From Planctomycetota bacterium (GTDB lineage Bacteria; Planctomycetota; Planctomycetia; Pirellulales; Pirellulaceae): 64,000 bases of DNA. This document shows positions 52,155-62,528 of this stretch, piece by piece. The translations under genes and the position numbers were made by a program. Where the stretch lies: NCBI GenBank assembly GCA_963204915.1, contig CAUJHS010000096.1, positions 1 through 64,000 of the forward strand, in the 5' to 3' direction. Position 1 is the first letter of the stretch. Every line of letters begins with the position of its first letter. The notes under the pieces are model-generated. The model was not told the DNA's origin. It searched no databases and saw only the letters and a list, made by a program, of their open reading frames with translations.

Positions 52155-53603
52155 ATGAGCATCCGGACTGCCCTGATTCTCTTGTTGATCACGCTGGGAA
52201 CGTCGTCTGCTTGGGCGGCCGAAACGTTTCAAGCTGGCGCCGCCACAAGCAACATCACGCCGCCGTTGGGAGGCGCCATCATCGGCGGCTTTGTGCCGTT
52301 TCCCTCGACGCACATTCACGATGAACTTCACGCACGCTGCCTGGTGTTGGACGACGGCCAGACGCGATTGGCCTTGGTGGTGTGCGACCTGCTGGGAATT
52401 CACGCCGTGGTGAGCGATGAAGCGCGCAAGTTAATCGCCGAGCAGTCTGGCATTCCGCGCGAAAACGTCTTGATTAGCGCTACGCATACCCATTCGGCTA
52501 CCAGCGCCTTGGGCCAACGCCGCTGGGAGCACGAACAAACCGCCGATGAATACCAAAGTTTCGTGGCGCGGCGCATTGCCGACGGCGTGGCCTGCGCCAT
52601 CAACAATTTGCGCCCAGCGCAAATTGCGTTTGGAACGGTCGATGTGCCGGAGCACGTGTTCAATCGTCGCTGGCATATGCGCCTTGGAACGGTTCCGGAG
52701 AATCCGTTCGGCACGGCGGACATTGTCAAAATGAATCCTCCCGCAGGTAGTCCTAACCTGGTGGAGCCGGCCGGTCCGACCGATCCGCAGGTGTCGTTCC
52801 TTTCGGTGCAGGATGTGGACGGCCGACCCATTTCGATCTACGCCGCGTACTCGCTGCATTACGTGGGCGGCGTCGGTTCGGGGCATATCTCGGCCGATTA
52901 CTACGGTTATTTTTGTGAGCGTTTGAAGCATTTGATCGAGGCCGACGCAACGCCGCAGGAAGATTTGTCGGTCGACCTTCCGCCGTTTGTCGCGATCATG
53001 GCCAATGGAACTAGCGGCGACATCAACAATATCAACTTCCGCAATCCGCGACCCGGGAAAAAACCGTACGAGCAAATGCGCTACGTCGCCCACGATGTGG
53101 CGAATCAAGTTCATGCCGCCCTCGAGCCGCTCCAGTATCAGCGCGAGGTTTCGCTGGCCGCCGTTTACCGCGAGCCAACGCTCGCGTGGCGCCGGCCGAC
53201 GCCGGAAGAAATGAAATGGGCTGAGGAGACGCTCGCCGCGGGTCGCAAAAACGAGCGCGATCTCTCCTATATTTACGCCGAGCGCACCATGCGCCAGTCG
53301 GAATACCCGGAAACGGGAAAGGTTCCCTTGCAAGTCTTGCGCATAGGCGACGTATGCATCGGAACCATGCCTTGCGAAGTATTTTGCGAAATTGGACTGG
53401 ACTTTAAGCAGCGCAGCCCGATTCAGCCCGCGTTCATGGTCGAACTTGCTCACGCGTATTTGGGATACTTGCCCACACCTCGCCAGCATCAATTGGGCGG
53501 ATACGAAACGTGGATCGGCACGAACCGCCTGGAGCGTGATGCCTCGGACAAGATGCTTGCCGAACTGTTGGAAATGGCGGAAGAAGTAAAAGCAAAACCT
53601 TAA
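52155..53603 (+). CDS. Secreted neutral ceramidase-like protein
   Basis: This 482-residue protein has a signal peptide (MSIRTALILLLITLGTSSAWA). The N-terminal core is that of neutral/alkaline non-lysosomal ceramidases, found widely in planctomycetes: FQAGAATSNITPPLGG, LVVCDLLGIHAVVSDEAR, SATHTHSATSALG with its His cluster, and FVAIMANGTSGDINNI near 280 carrying the Ser. ELAHAYLGYLPTPRQHQLGG lies near the end. It probably cleaves an amide of a lipid or sugar-linked substrate in the periplasm. The following PSCyt1 gene is 207 bases on, so it may be a separate transcript. Confidence 0.86.
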   Translation: MSIRTALILLLITLGTSSAWAAETFQAGAATSNITPPLGGAIIGGFVPFPSTHIHDELHARCLVLDDGQTRLALVVCDLLGIHAVVSDEARKLIAEQSGIPRENVLISATHTHSATSALGQRRWEHEQTADEYQSFVARRIADGVACAINNLRPAQIAFGTVDVPEHVFNRRWHMRLGTVPENPFGTADIVKMNPPAGSPNLVEPAGPTDPQVSFLSVQDVDGRPISIYAAYSLHYVGGVGSGHISADYYGYFCERLKHLIEADATPQEDLSVDLPPFVAIMANGTSGDINNINFRNPRPGKKPYEQMRYVAHDVANQVHAALEPLQYQREVSLAAVYREPTLAWRRPTPEEMKWAEETLAAGRKNERDLSYIYAERTMRQSEYPETGKVPLQVLRIGDVCIGTMPCEVFCEIGLDFKQRSPIQPAFMVELAHAYLGYLPTPRQHQLGGYETWIGTNRLERDASDKMLAELLEMAEEVKAKP

Positions 53604-53695
53604 GCGCCGTTTGCCGGGTTGCCAGGCCAACCTCAGCAGCCGTCATCGTCTGTTGGGGTTGTCATTCGTAGGCGGCAAGCTTCACCACGACCATT

Positions 53696-53715
53696 CAGAT
53701 CGGGAACGCGATCTG
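53696..53715. repeat. Palindromic inverted repeat
   Basis: CAGATCG (53696-53702) and CGATCTG (53709-53715) with a 6-base spacer. It lies in the gap between the ceramidase-like and PSCyt1 genes and could be an operator or weak terminator. Confidence 0.35.
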
Positions 53716-53810
53716 ATAAACTAGAACTTATGCGTCGCAGGCGAACGTGCGCCGAAAACGACCCCTGTGGCGCAGCGCTCCGCAAACCCCACCGCATCAC
53801 GCATCCCGCC

Positions 53811-56800
53811 ATGTTCAAACCCGCCGCTGTGCTCGTGTGTTCAAGCCTTGCTGCGAAGCTCGTGTTGGCTGCGTCGTTTGCGACCGCCGACGATTCGCGC
53901 GAAGCGCTCGACTTTTTCGAGCGCCAGGTGCGCCCGATTCTGGTCGAGTCGTGCCAGAATTGCCACAGCGCGAAGAAGCAAGAGTCCGACCTGCGGCTCG
54001 ATTCGCGCGAGGCCGCACTTCGCGGCGGAGTTTCCGGTGCGGCCATCGTTCCCGGCGAGCCAGACAACAGCCTGATTGTTGCCGCGATTCGTTACGACGG
54101 CGACGTGCAAATGCCGCCGAAAGGGAAACTGACCGACGCGCAAATTGCCGCGCTGACCCGCTGGGTGGAGCTTGGCGCGCCATGGCCGAAAGAACCTTCC
54201 ACTACCGCGCCCGCGGCCGACGCGGCTCGCACGCATTGGGCCTTCCAGCCCGTTCGTGATCCGGCGCCCCCAGCGCTGGAAGGCGAGTCGTCGCAAAACT
54301 CAATCGACGCGTTTGTCCGCGCGCGGTTGGCGCAAGAAAACTTGCCATTTTCGCCGCCTGCGGATCGACGCACGCTCCTACGGCGCGCCACGTTCGATCT
54401 CACGGGATTGCCTCCCTCGCCCGAAGAAGTCGAAGCGTTCCAGCGCGATGACGATCCCAAAGCGTATGAAAAGCTCATCGAACGTTTGCTTGCGACGCCC
54501 CACTACGGCGAACATTGGGGGCGCCATTGGCTCGATGTCGCCCGGTATTCCGACACGAAGGGCTACGTGTACGGGCGCGAACAACGCATCTGGCCGCATG
54601 CTTGGGTTTACCGTGACTGGGTAGTCAAGGCGCTGAACGATGACTTGCCGTATGACCGCTTTTTGCTGCTTCAAATCGCGGCGGATCAAGCCGCGCCGGA
54701 CGATCATTCATCGTTAGCGGCGATGGGATTCTTGACGCTCGGCCGGCGTTTTCTCGGCGTGCAGCGCGATATTATCGACGACCGCATCGACGTCGTGACG
54801 CGCGGCACGATGGGATTAACCGTCACTTGTGCGCGCTGCCACGATCACAAATATGATCCAATTCCGACGCGCGATTATTACTCGCTTTACGGCGTATTTC
54901 AAAGTTGCGTCGAGCGGCTTGCGCCGGTCAGCGAACCCGTCTCGCTCAACGACGCGTATGAAAAATTCGCCGCGGAATTGGCCAAGCGAGAACAAGCGCT
55001 GGCGCAGACCATGGCGGAGCGCCGCAAACAAACGGCCGACCGTAATCGGGCGCGCGTCGGCGACTATCTGGCGGCGCAAATGGAGTTGAACAAATATCCC
55101 GAGGAAGGTTTCGATCAGATTCTGGCCACGACCGATTTACTGCCCACGTTCGTCCGTCGCTGGCAAGATTATTTGGCTTCGGCGAAGAAGCGCAATGATC
55201 CGGTGTTTGTTCCTTGGCACGCTTACGCCGAGTCGCCCGCAACCGAGTTTTCGTCACACGCGGTGGAAATCACCAAGCAACTCGCGGCGCGGCCCGCGGG
55301 GGAAGTCGCTCCGCTGGTGGCGGCGAGGTTTACCGAGCCGCCCGCTTCCATGGGGGATGTGGCGAAACGTTACGGCGAGTTGTTCGCGGAAATCGACCGG
55401 CAATGGCAAACGATGGTGAAAAACGCCGCGGAGCAGCAACAACCTACGCCCGCGGCGCTGCCCGACCCCGCGGCCGAAGCGTTGCGGCAAATCCTTTACA
55501 GCCGCACCGGTCCTTGCGAAGTCCCGGACGAGCCCATTGTCAACATCGAGTATTTCTTCGACTCGGATTCATGCAACGCGTTGTGGAAGTTGCAGAATGA
55601 TGTGGAAAACTGGATTCTCCAAGCGCCGCCCGAGGTTCGACATGCGATTGTGTTGAACGATCGTGACCCGCCCACAACGCCGCGCGTGTTTAAGCGCGGC
55701 AATCCGGCGAATAAAGGCGACGAGACGCCGCGCCAATTCGTCGAAGTGCTTGCGGGCCCCGAACGGCAACCGTTCGCGTCTGGAAGCGGCCGGTTGGAAC
55801 TGGCGCAAGCGATTGTCGATCCCAAAAATCCGCTTACAGCTCGGGTCATAGTGAACCGGGTGTGGATGCACCATTTCGGGTCTGGACTGGTGCGCACGCC
55901 GAGCGACTTTGGCGTGCGGGCCGATCCGCCCAGTCATCCGGAGTTGCTCGATTGGCTCACGAGCCGGTTCATCGAAGATGGCTGGTCGCTCAAACAACTT
56001 CACCGACGGATCATGCTCTCGGAAACCTATCGGCAGAGCGCGCTTGGCCCTGCCGATGCGGGCCTCCGCGCGGTGGCGGCGCAGGCCGACCCGGAAAACC
56101 GGTTCCTGTGGCGGATGAACGCGCACCGCCTGTCGTTCGAAGAAATGCGCGACGCGCTCTTGGCGGCCGCCGGCCGGCTCGATCGCACCGTTGGCGGCCG
56201 CTCGGGCGATCTTTTCTCACCCACGTTCATGCGGCGATCGTTGTATGGAACCATCGATCGCCAGTTCTTGCCCGGCACACTCCGGATGTTCGATTTCGCC
56301 AACCCCGATTTGCACATTCCGCAACGGAGCGAAACGACCGTGCCGCAGCAGGCCTTGTTCTTTTTGAACGATCCGCTGCTGGTGAATTACGCCAGGCTGC
56401 TTGCTGAGAGAACCGCGACAGCCGAGAGCCCTGCCGCCCGCATCGAGCAGATGCATCGCATCGCCTATCAACGCTCGGCCACCACGGAACAACTGCAGTC
56501 GGCGTTGGAGTTTATTGAACTGGCGGGCGAAGGCGAACCGTCCGATGTTTCCCCCACCGCGGCGGCGTGGCAATACGGTTTGGGGTCGTACGATGAATCC
56601 TCGCAGCGCGTGGTGAGTTTTGAGAAACTCCCGCACTTCACGGGATCGGCATGGCAGGGCGGACCGAATTATCCCGACGCGAAGCTCGGCTGGGTGCAGC
56701 TAACCGCCACGGGCGGCCACCCCGGCAACGACTTAGCCCATGCTGCCGTGCGCCGCTGGACGGCGCCGCGCGACATGCGTATTCGCATCGACTCCACGCT

Positions 56801-57140
56801 GATTCACGAACCGACCGAAGGTCAAGGCGTACGCGGCTTTGTCGTAAGCAGCCGCGGAGGATTGCTGCAACAGGCGGCGGTGCATCACGGTCAGGCGGCG
56901 CTGAATGTCGAGTCGCTCGACGTGGTTGCTGGCGAGACAATCGACTTTGTGGCCGACATTGGCCAACAACTCAGCTATAACCAATATCTTTGGAAGGCGA
57001 CCATTACGCCGGAAGGCGAACCCAACGCGCCGTTTGATTCCGAGAAGGATTTTCAACAGCAAAGCGTCGAACATCTTTCCGCCTGGGAGCAATTAGCTCA
57101 GGTGATCTTATCGTCCAACGAGTTCCTGTTTGTCGACTAA
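53811..57140 (+). CDS. PSCyt1/DUF1549/DUF1553 cytochrome-domain protein
   Basis: This protein of about 1,109 residues starts at ATG 53811, the start that puts a signal-like segment (MFKPAAVLVCSSLAAKLVLA) first. The planctomycete cytochrome C domain carries a CQNCH heme site at 48-52 and RGGVSGAAIVPGEPDNS. DUF1549 follows (about 165-370) with a second CARCH motif near 340-344, and DUF1553 (about 600-850, LELAQAIVDPKNPLTARVIVNRVWMHHFGSGLV). Such proteins are cell-surface and often paired with DUF1501 genes, as here. They are linked to polysaccharide turnover, but no activity is proven. Confidence 0.9.
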   Translation: MFKPAAVLVCSSLAAKLVLAASFATADDSREALDFFERQVRPILVESCQNCHSAKKQESDLRLDSREAALRGGVSGAAIVPGEPDNSLIVAAIRYDGDVQMPPKGKLTDAQIAALTRWVELGAPWPKEPSTTAPAADAARTHWAFQPVRDPAPPALEGESSQNSIDAFVRARLAQENLPFSPPADRRTLLRRATFDLTGLPPSPEEVEAFQRDDDPKAYEKLIERLLATPHYGEHWGRHWLDVARYSDTKGYVYGREQRIWPHAWVYRDWVVKALNDDLPYDRFLLLQIAADQAAPDDHSSLAAMGFLTLGRRFLGVQRDIIDDRIDVVTRGTMGLTVTCARCHDHKYDPIPTRDYYSLYGVFQSCVERLAPVSEPVSLNDAYEKFAAELAKREQALAQTMAERRKQTADRNRARVGDYLAAQMELNKYPEEGFDQILATTDLLPTFVRRWQDYLASAKKRNDPVFVPWHAYAESPATEFSSHAVEITKQLAARPAGEVAPLVAARFTEPPASMGDVAKRYGELFAEIDRQWQTMVKNAAEQQQPTPAALPDPAAEALRQILYSRTGPCEVPDEPIVNIEYFFDSDSCNALWKLQNDVENWILQAPPEVRHAIVLNDRDPPTTPRVFKRGNPANKGDETPRQFVEVLAGPERQPFASGSGRLELAQAIVDPKNPLTARVIVNRVWMHHFGSGLVRTPSDFGVRADPPSHPELLDWLTSRFIEDGWSLKQLHRRIMLSETYRQSALGPADAGLRAVAAQADPENRFLWRMNAHRLSFEEMRDALLAAAGRLDRTVGGRSGDLFSPTFMRRSLYGTIDRQFLPGTLRMFDFANPDLHIPQRSETTVPQQALFFLNDPLLVNYARLLAERTATAESPAARIEQMHRIAYQRSATTEQLQSALEFIELAGEGEPSDVSPTAAAWQYGLGSYDESSQRVVSFEKLPHFTGSAWQGGPNYPDAKLGWVQLTATGGHPGNDLAHAAVRRWTAPRDMRIRIDSTLIHEPTEGQGVRGFVVSSRGGLLQQAAVHHGQAALNVESLDVVAGETIDFVADIGQQLSYNQYLWKATITPEGEPNAPFDSEKDFQQQSVEHLSAWEQLAQVILSSNEFLFVD

Positions 57141-57171
57141 CCACAGTCGTCAACGAAGGAGTGAGCGTCCT

Positions 57172-58596
57172 ATGTTTCTGAACCGTCGTGATATGCTGTG
57201 TCGGGCCGGCGCCGGACTTGGCTGGCTCGGGCTGTCGTCGTTGATGGCCGAGCAGGGTTTGTTGTCCGCCCCCGTTCACGCGGCCGCGGAAGTGAAAAAT
57301 CCATTAGCCCCGAAACCGCCGCACTTCACGCCGACCGCGAAACGGGTGATTCATTTCTTTTGCAACGGCGGACCGTCGCACGTCGATACATTCGACCCCA
57401 AACCGGCGCTGGCCAAGTACGCCGGGCAAACGCTGCCCGAAACATTGCTGACCGAGCGCAAGACCGGCGCGGCTTTTCCCTCGCCCTTCAAGTTCCAAAA
57501 GTACGGCGAAAGCGGGTTGGAAATCAGCGAGATTTTCAGCCGCACGGCCCAACATGCCGACAGTATCGCCGTGATTCGTTCGATGTACGCCCAGGTGCCG
57601 AATCATGAACCTTCGCTGATGTTGATGAACTGCGGCGACTCGGTGCAGGCGCGGCCGAGCGTTGGCGCCTGGGCCTTATACGGATTGGGCGCCGAGAACC
57701 AAAACCTGCCTGGGTTCATCGCCATGTGCCCTGGCGGCCTGCCCATCAAGGATTCGGAAAACTGGCAAGCCGCGTTTTTGCCCGGCGCCTACCAGGGAAC
57801 CTATATCGACTCGAACCACGAACAGCTCGACAAGTTGATTGAAAACATCGCGCATCCGCATGTCACCTCGGCCATGCAGGGTCGGCAGCTCGAACTGCTG
57901 CAAAAGTTGAATGCGTCACATCGCGCCGGACGCCTCGATCCGCGGTTGGAGTCGCGCATTCAGGCTTTTGAACTCGCCTTTCGCATGCAGGCTGAAGCCG
58001 CCGAGGCGTTTGATCTTTCGCGCGAGACGAAAGAAACGCGCGAGTTATACGGCAACGGCGTTCATGCCCGGCAAACCTTGATTGCCCGCCGGCTGTTGGA
58101 GCGCGGCGTGCGTTACGTGCAGCTTTGGCATGGCGCGGGGCAGCCCTGGGACAATCACGACAACATCGAGGGCAATCATCGCAAATTGGCGGGCGAACTG
58201 GATCAGCCCATCGCCGCGTTGCTGACCGACTTGAAGCGCCTCGGCATGTTCGAGGATACATTGGTCATTTGGGGCGGCGAGTTCGGACGCACCCCCACGG
58301 TTGAGCTCGGTGGAGACGGCAAATCGAAGCTCGGCCGCGACCACAACCATTACGGTTTTTCGGTGTGGTTAGCCGGAGGCGGGGTCAAGGGAGGAACGGT
58401 TTACGGCGCCACCGATGAATTTGGCTTCCAAGCCGCCGAGAACCCCACCAGCGTGCATGACTTGCACGCCACGATCTTGCACCTGCTCGGGTTTGATCAC
58501 GAACGGTTAACGTACCGTTACGCCGGACGCGATTTTCGCTTGACCGATGTGAGCGGCCGCGTGATTCAGGAAATTCTCGCCAAACCGATCGCGTGA
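57172..58596 (+). CDS. DUF1501 (sulfatase-like) protein, Tat-type leader
   Basis: This 474-residue protein starts at ATG 57172, preceded by AAGGAG. A twin-arginine-like leader (NRRDMLCRAGAGLGWLGLSS) is followed by the DUF1501 core with FFCNGGPSHVDTFDPKPAL near 60-78, NHEPSLMLMNCGDS, QLWHGAGQPWDNHDNIEGNH near 320-340 and LVIWGGEFGRTPT near 365. It belongs to the alkaline-phosphatase-like superfamily but the usual sulfatase catalytic Cys motif is absent. It is the standard partner of the preceding PSCyt1 gene (32-base gap), forming an operon. Confidence 0.9.
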   Translation: MFLNRRDMLCRAGAGLGWLGLSSLMAEQGLLSAPVHAAAEVKNPLAPKPPHFTPTAKRVIHFFCNGGPSHVDTFDPKPALAKYAGQTLPETLLTERKTGAAFPSPFKFQKYGESGLEISEIFSRTAQHADSIAVIRSMYAQVPNHEPSLMLMNCGDSVQARPSVGAWALYGLGAENQNLPGFIAMCPGGLPIKDSENWQAAFLPGAYQGTYIDSNHEQLDKLIENIAHPHVTSAMQGRQLELLQKLNASHRAGRLDPRLESRIQAFELAFRMQAEAAEAFDLSRETKETRELYGNGVHARQTLIARRLLERGVRYVQLWHGAGQPWDNHDNIEGNHRKLAGELDQPIAALLTDLKRLGMFEDTLVIWGGEFGRTPTVELGGDGKSKLGRDHNHYGFSVWLAGGGVKGGTVYGATDEFGFQAAENPTSVHDLHATILHLLGFDHERLTYRYAGRDFRLTDVSGRVIQEILAKPIA

Positions 58597-58604
58597 GCGA
58601 AGCA

Positions 58605-58619
58605 CCCCCACAGTGGGGG
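58605..58619 (+). terminator. Weak hairpin after DUF1501 gene
   Basis: CCCCCA and TGGGGG (58605-58619) form a 6-base hairpin with a 3-base loop, 9 bases after the stop codon. No T-run follows, so termination is uncertain. Confidence 0.35.
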
Positions 58620-58794
58620 CCGCCGATAGACTTGTCGTCGCCGCCCACTTAGGATTTGGCCCCATGCTTGCTTTTATGGCGTAAAACCCTTTGTAGGGGC
58701 GTACGATTCTGTCACCCAACCTGGGGCAAGCGCCTTCGATTGCGGCCCGGCGACGTGTCGAGTGTCGCAAATTCGCGGTTTGGTCCTGACTGGC

Positions 58795-60171
58795 ATGCCT
58801 GAATTCACTGGGCGCCTGGTGCGACATCCAGCGCGCGTGTCGTTCTATTGGTACCTGGGTTTGATCCTGGTGGGCGCCGCGCTGTTGTGTCATCCGGTCT
58901 GTCGCACTTCGCCGGAACGACCCATTACCTGGATCGACGGACTGTTCACTTCTGCCAGCGCCGCGTGTGTGACGGGGCTCGCCGTGCGCTCGACAGGCAA
59001 CGATTTTTCGTTCCTGGGGCAGGCGGTCATTCTGGCGCTGATCCAACTGGGCGGCGTGGGCATCATGACCGTGACCACCTATGTGACGTTTCAACTCGGG
59101 GGAAGGCAAAGTCTTCGCCACCGGATGATTCTTTCGGAAACATTGGGCGCCGACGAGCAATCGGACCTGCGCTCGGTGCTGCGCCGCGTGTTGAAACTCA
59201 CGGTCGCGGCGGAGTGCATTGGCACGGTCATCTTGTTTGTGCGTTTTTTGTTCAGTTTGCCGCCCGGCGACGCGCTGTGGCATGCGGTCTTTCACACGGT
59301 CTCGGCATTCAACAATGCCGGTTTCGGCTTGTACGATGACAGTCTCATGCGCTACAGCAGCGACGTGGTGGTCAACGTGACGATCATGGCGCTCATTGTC
59401 ATCGGAGGAATAGGCTACCCTGTGATTCTAGACATCGGCCGTTTGCATCGCATGTCGTGGAGCGAAAAGTGGGATCGTCTCACGATCCACTCCAAAGTGA
59501 TGTTGCTAGGAACGGCGATTTTGATCCCTTTGGGCGCGGTGTCGATGCTCATTCTCGAAGCGGACGGTCTCTTGCGGGAAATGCACTGGGCCCGTCGTCT
59601 GCTGGTCGCGCTCTTTCATTCGGTTTCAACGCGCACCGCAGGTTTCAACTCGGTCGACATCGCCGCGATGACGACGGCCACCTTGTTCATCACTATTTTG
59701 CTAATGATGATTGGCGCCGGTCCTTGTAGCACGGGCGGGGGTTTCAAGGTGACAACTTTCATGTTGCTTGCGGCGCAGGCGTGGTCGTCGTTTCGCGGTC
59801 ATCCGCGGTTAAACCTGTTTCGCCGCACGGTGCCCCAAGAAGCGATTAATCGAGCCGTGGCGACAGCGCTCATTTTTTCACTCGTGGCCCTGACCGCGTT
59901 GGTGGCGCTCCTAGCCATCGAGCAATCGGCCCATACACAAGCTGACGATCACGGATTTTTCCTCAACGCCTCGTTCGAATGTGTGAGCGCCTTGGGAACC
60001 GTGGGGCTGAGCACCGGTTTGACGCCCCAGCTTTCGACCCCGGGCCGCCTGATCATTGTGCTGCTCATGTTTGTGGGACGTATCGGCCCCATTTCTACCT
60101 TTATTGCATTAGCGCGACCGCAGCGCGAGCATCGGTTGGAATACGTACAAGACACGCCGCTTTTTGGATAA
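58795..60171 (+). CDS. ktrB: Potassium uptake channel subunit (KtrB/TrkH family)
   Basis: This 458-residue protein starts at ATG 58795; GTG 58762 is less likely. It is the membrane channel of a Ktr/Trk potassium uptake system. Four P-loops with the filter glycine are visible: ASAACVTGLAV, SAFNNAGFGLYD, STRTAGFNSVD and SALGTVGLSTGL. Length is typical of KtrB and TrkH. The regulatory subunit follows after 5 bases, so both are co-transcribed. Confidence 0.9.
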   Translation: MPEFTGRLVRHPARVSFYWYLGLILVGAALLCHPVCRTSPERPITWIDGLFTSASAACVTGLAVRSTGNDFSFLGQAVILALIQLGGVGIMTVTTYVTFQLGGRQSLRHRMILSETLGADEQSDLRSVLRRVLKLTVAAECIGTVILFVRFLFSLPPGDALWHAVFHTVSAFNNAGFGLYDDSLMRYSSDVVVNVTIMALIVIGGIGYPVILDIGRLHRMSWSEKWDRLTIHSKVMLLGTAILIPLGAVSMLILEADGLLREMHWARRLLVALFHSVSTRTAGFNSVDIAAMTTATLFITILLMMIGAGPCSTGGGFKVTTFMLLAAQAWSSFRGHPRLNLFRRTVPQEAINRAVATALIFSLVALTALVALLAIEQSAHTQADDHGFFLNASFECVSALGTVGLSTGLTPQLSTPGRLIIVLLMFVGRIGPISTFIALARPQREHRLEYVQDTPLFG

Positions 60172-60176
60172 CCGCG

Positions 60177-60842
60177 ATGGCCGAGCGAAAACGTTTTATC
60201 GTTCTGGGGCTGGGCTCCTTTGGAACGGCCCTGGCGCGCCAGCTATGCGACAATGGCTGCCGAGTGACGGGCGTTGATCGACATCGTAACCTGGTGGAGG
60301 ATTTGAAAGACATCCTCTATGAAGCCGTCATTGGCGATGTCACTGACCGTGAAACCCTTGCCGCGCTCGGCCTGCGCGATGCTGAATCGGTATTTATTAG
60401 CTTGGGAGAATCCTTAGAGCCTTCGTTACTCGCCACGTTGCATGTCAAAGAGTTGGGCGCGAGGCGCGTGGTGGTCAAGGGCGTGAACGAATACCACGGC
60501 CGCATTCTGAAGAAGTTAGGCGTGGAGCGCGTGGTGTTTCCCGAGGTCGAATTTGCGCGCGAGTTGGCGAACCGGGAAACCTGGACCAACGTTCTGGACT
60601 ACATGCCCATTGACCCGGAATACAGCTTTGTGGAAATCTCGACGCCCGAGTCGATCGTTGGCCAAACGCTGCGCGAAGCCGACTTGCGGCGAACGTACAA
60701 CATTTGGGTCGTTGGCGTGAAAGACGTGCTCAAAGGTCGGTTCGAAATGTTTCCCGATCCTGAGACGCGCCTGCGCGACGATCATCTGCTGCTTATCGCC
60801 GGCCGCAAGATCGACCTCGACCATTTTCGTGAGGTGAAATAA
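60177..60842 (+). CDS. ktrA: Potassium uptake regulatory subunit (KtrA/TrkA family)
   Basis: This 221-residue cytoplasmic RCK protein starts at ATG 60177; a frame beginning at 59979 overlaps ktrB. The RCK_N domain has the nucleotide-binding Rossmann motif GLGSFGTALARQL near 11-23, VTGVDRHRNLVEDLKD, and VIGDVTDRETL. RCK_C starts near 140. A single RCK unit of this length is characteristic of KtrA rather than the double TrkA. It gates KtrB in response to nucleotides. Confidence 0.9.
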   Translation: MAERKRFIVLGLGSFGTALARQLCDNGCRVTGVDRHRNLVEDLKDILYEAVIGDVTDRETLAALGLRDAESVFISLGESLEPSLLATLHVKELGARRVVVKGVNEYHGRILKKLGVERVVFPEVEFARELANRETWTNVLDYMPIDPEYSFVEISTPESIVGQTLREADLRRTYNIWVVGVKDVLKGRFEMFPDPETRLRDDHLLLIAGRKIDLDHFREVK

Positions 60843-61127
60843 GAAGTGATCGGAGTACGCGGGGTCAAAGCCCAATGACCCGCCGGTAAAATCGTCGGAT
60901 CGGGACGATCAAATCGGCCCGAACGCGTCGGCGTGATGCGTTGGTTTCCCTCGGTTGCCTTGGCCGTTTTGGCGATAAAACAGACACAATCTTCCTTGCG
61001 ACGGCCGGAATTTTCAATCTCGCGGGCCTTTCCCACACAATTAAGAACCGCGGCAAAGCGAACTGGGAAATACAATAGAAAGAGCGGCGGCCTCACCGGT
61101 CGCCCGAGCGCCTGGAGGAGTCAATTC
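60843..61127. other. Leader region upstream of pduS
   Basis: This 285-base gap precedes the pduS-like gene. TACAAT near 61071 is a possible -10 box but no matching -35 box is visible. A small ATCGTC/GACGAT stem near 60890-60908 might end the ktr transcript. No gene. Confidence 0.4.
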
Positions 61128-62465
61128 GTGGATCGTAAACAATTACTCGAGCGAATCCGTGCGGGAGGGGTTGTCGGCGCCGGAGGCGCCGGATTCCCCA
61201 CGTACAAAAAGCTCGACTCGCAAGTTGAACACCTGATCGCCAATGGCGCCGAATGCGAGCCGTTGCTGGCGAAAGATCGTGAAACGATGAAACAGGATCG
61301 CGAAGCCTTCTTTCAAGGGCTGGCGATCATGCAGCAAATCACCGGCGCCCAAAATGTCACGGTGGCGGTCAAGCGGAAGAACAAGGACGTCGCCGACAGC
61401 TTCGAGGGCGACATCAAGCAGCGAGGCTATCATGTCTTGGTCTATGAAGATGTCTACCCGGCAGGTGACGAGTACGTGCTGGTGTTCGAAGTCACAGGAC
61501 GGCAGATTCCACCCGGTGGAATTCCCTTACAAGTCGGGTGTGTGGTCGATAACGTCGAGACAATTGTCAACGTAGCGAAGGCCGTCGCGGGCGTCCCGGT
61601 GATCGATAAATACGTGACGATCACGGGCGCCGTGCAAAAACCGATCACGACCATTGTGCCCGTTGGCACAACGATTCGAGACTGTCTGAAACTTGCCGGA
61701 GGCTGCGAGGTGGACGATCCGGTGGTGCTCACCGGCGGCGTGATGATGGGCGGCGTCGCGCATTCGCTGGATGATCCTGTAGGTAAGAACGTTGGCGGTT
61801 TGATTCCTTTGCCATCGGATCACTATCTTGTGCGCCGCAAGACAGCGTCGCGCTCGACGTACACGCGCATCGGTCACGGGCAATGCGACCAATGCTCGCT
61901 CTGCACCGAGTTGTGCCCGCGCTACATTCTCGGCTATCCGATTCAACCGCATCGCGTCATGCGAACGTTGCTGATGACGGGCGAACCCAAGGCGCGCGCC
62001 AGCTTGTGGGCGCAGTATTGTTGCGAATGCAACGTCTGTTCGCTCATTGCATGCCCCGAACAACTGGACCCGAAAAACATCTGCGTCGATGCGAAGGCGT
62101 TGTTGCGCGAGCAAAAGATCGGCCGCACGCCGGAGGAACTGGAGGAGTTATTCCTTCCGCCGCATCCTGCCCGAAAGGGACGCGAGATTCCCATTCAAAC
62201 GTTGTACACGCGGTTAGGACTCACGCCGTACGACCGCAAGGCCGACTTCGTGCGCAGCAATTTCCGGCCGAACTCCGTGGCCATTCCGCTGGCGGCCCAC
62301 ATTGGCGTTCCGGCCCGACCCACGGTACGCGCGGGCGATACGGTGCAGCGCGGCGACGTCATCGCCACGGTGGACGAAAACCAACTCGGCTGCCCCGTTC
62401 ACGCGAGCATCGACGGTCGGGTTTCGTCGGTCGATGGTAAGTACATCCGCATCTCGGCCGCATAG
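61128..62465 (+). CDS. pduS: PduS-like Fe-S/FMN oxidoreductase of microcompartment type
   Basis: This 445-residue protein starts at GTG 61128, with GGAGGAG at 61114-61120 deciding the start; the frame back to 60933 is not family-like. It matches PduS (RnfC-like): GAGGAGFPTYKKL for FMN/NADH binding at about 16-28, and two 4Fe-4S motifs near 253 and 304 (CDQCSLCTELCP and CCECNVCSLIACP). The C-terminal PVHASIDGRVSSVDG is a lipoyl-like hammerhead. In known systems PduS passes electrons to cobalamin or other partners and binds the shell protein PduT, which is encoded next. Confidence 0.9.
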   Translation: MDRKQLLERIRAGGVVGAGGAGFPTYKKLDSQVEHLIANGAECEPLLAKDRETMKQDREAFFQGLAIMQQITGAQNVTVAVKRKNKDVADSFEGDIKQRGYHVLVYEDVYPAGDEYVLVFEVTGRQIPPGGIPLQVGCVVDNVETIVNVAKAVAGVPVIDKYVTITGAVQKPITTIVPVGTTIRDCLKLAGGCEVDDPVVLTGGVMMGGVAHSLDDPVGKNVGGLIPLPSDHYLVRRKTASRSTYTRIGHGQCDQCSLCTELCPRYILGYPIQPHRVMRTLLMTGEPKARASLWAQYCCECNVCSLIACPEQLDPKNICVDAKALLREQKIGRTPEELEELFLPPHPARKGREIPIQTLYTRLGLTPYDRKADFVRSNFRPNSVAIPLAAHIGVPARPTVRAGDTVQRGDVIATVDENQLGCPVHASIDGRVSSVDGKYIRISAA

Positions 62466-62528
62466 CGTCTTGATGTCGCCGGCGCGCAAGTCCTCGCTTC
62501 GTCTTGTCCTCACACGAAATTTCTGAAC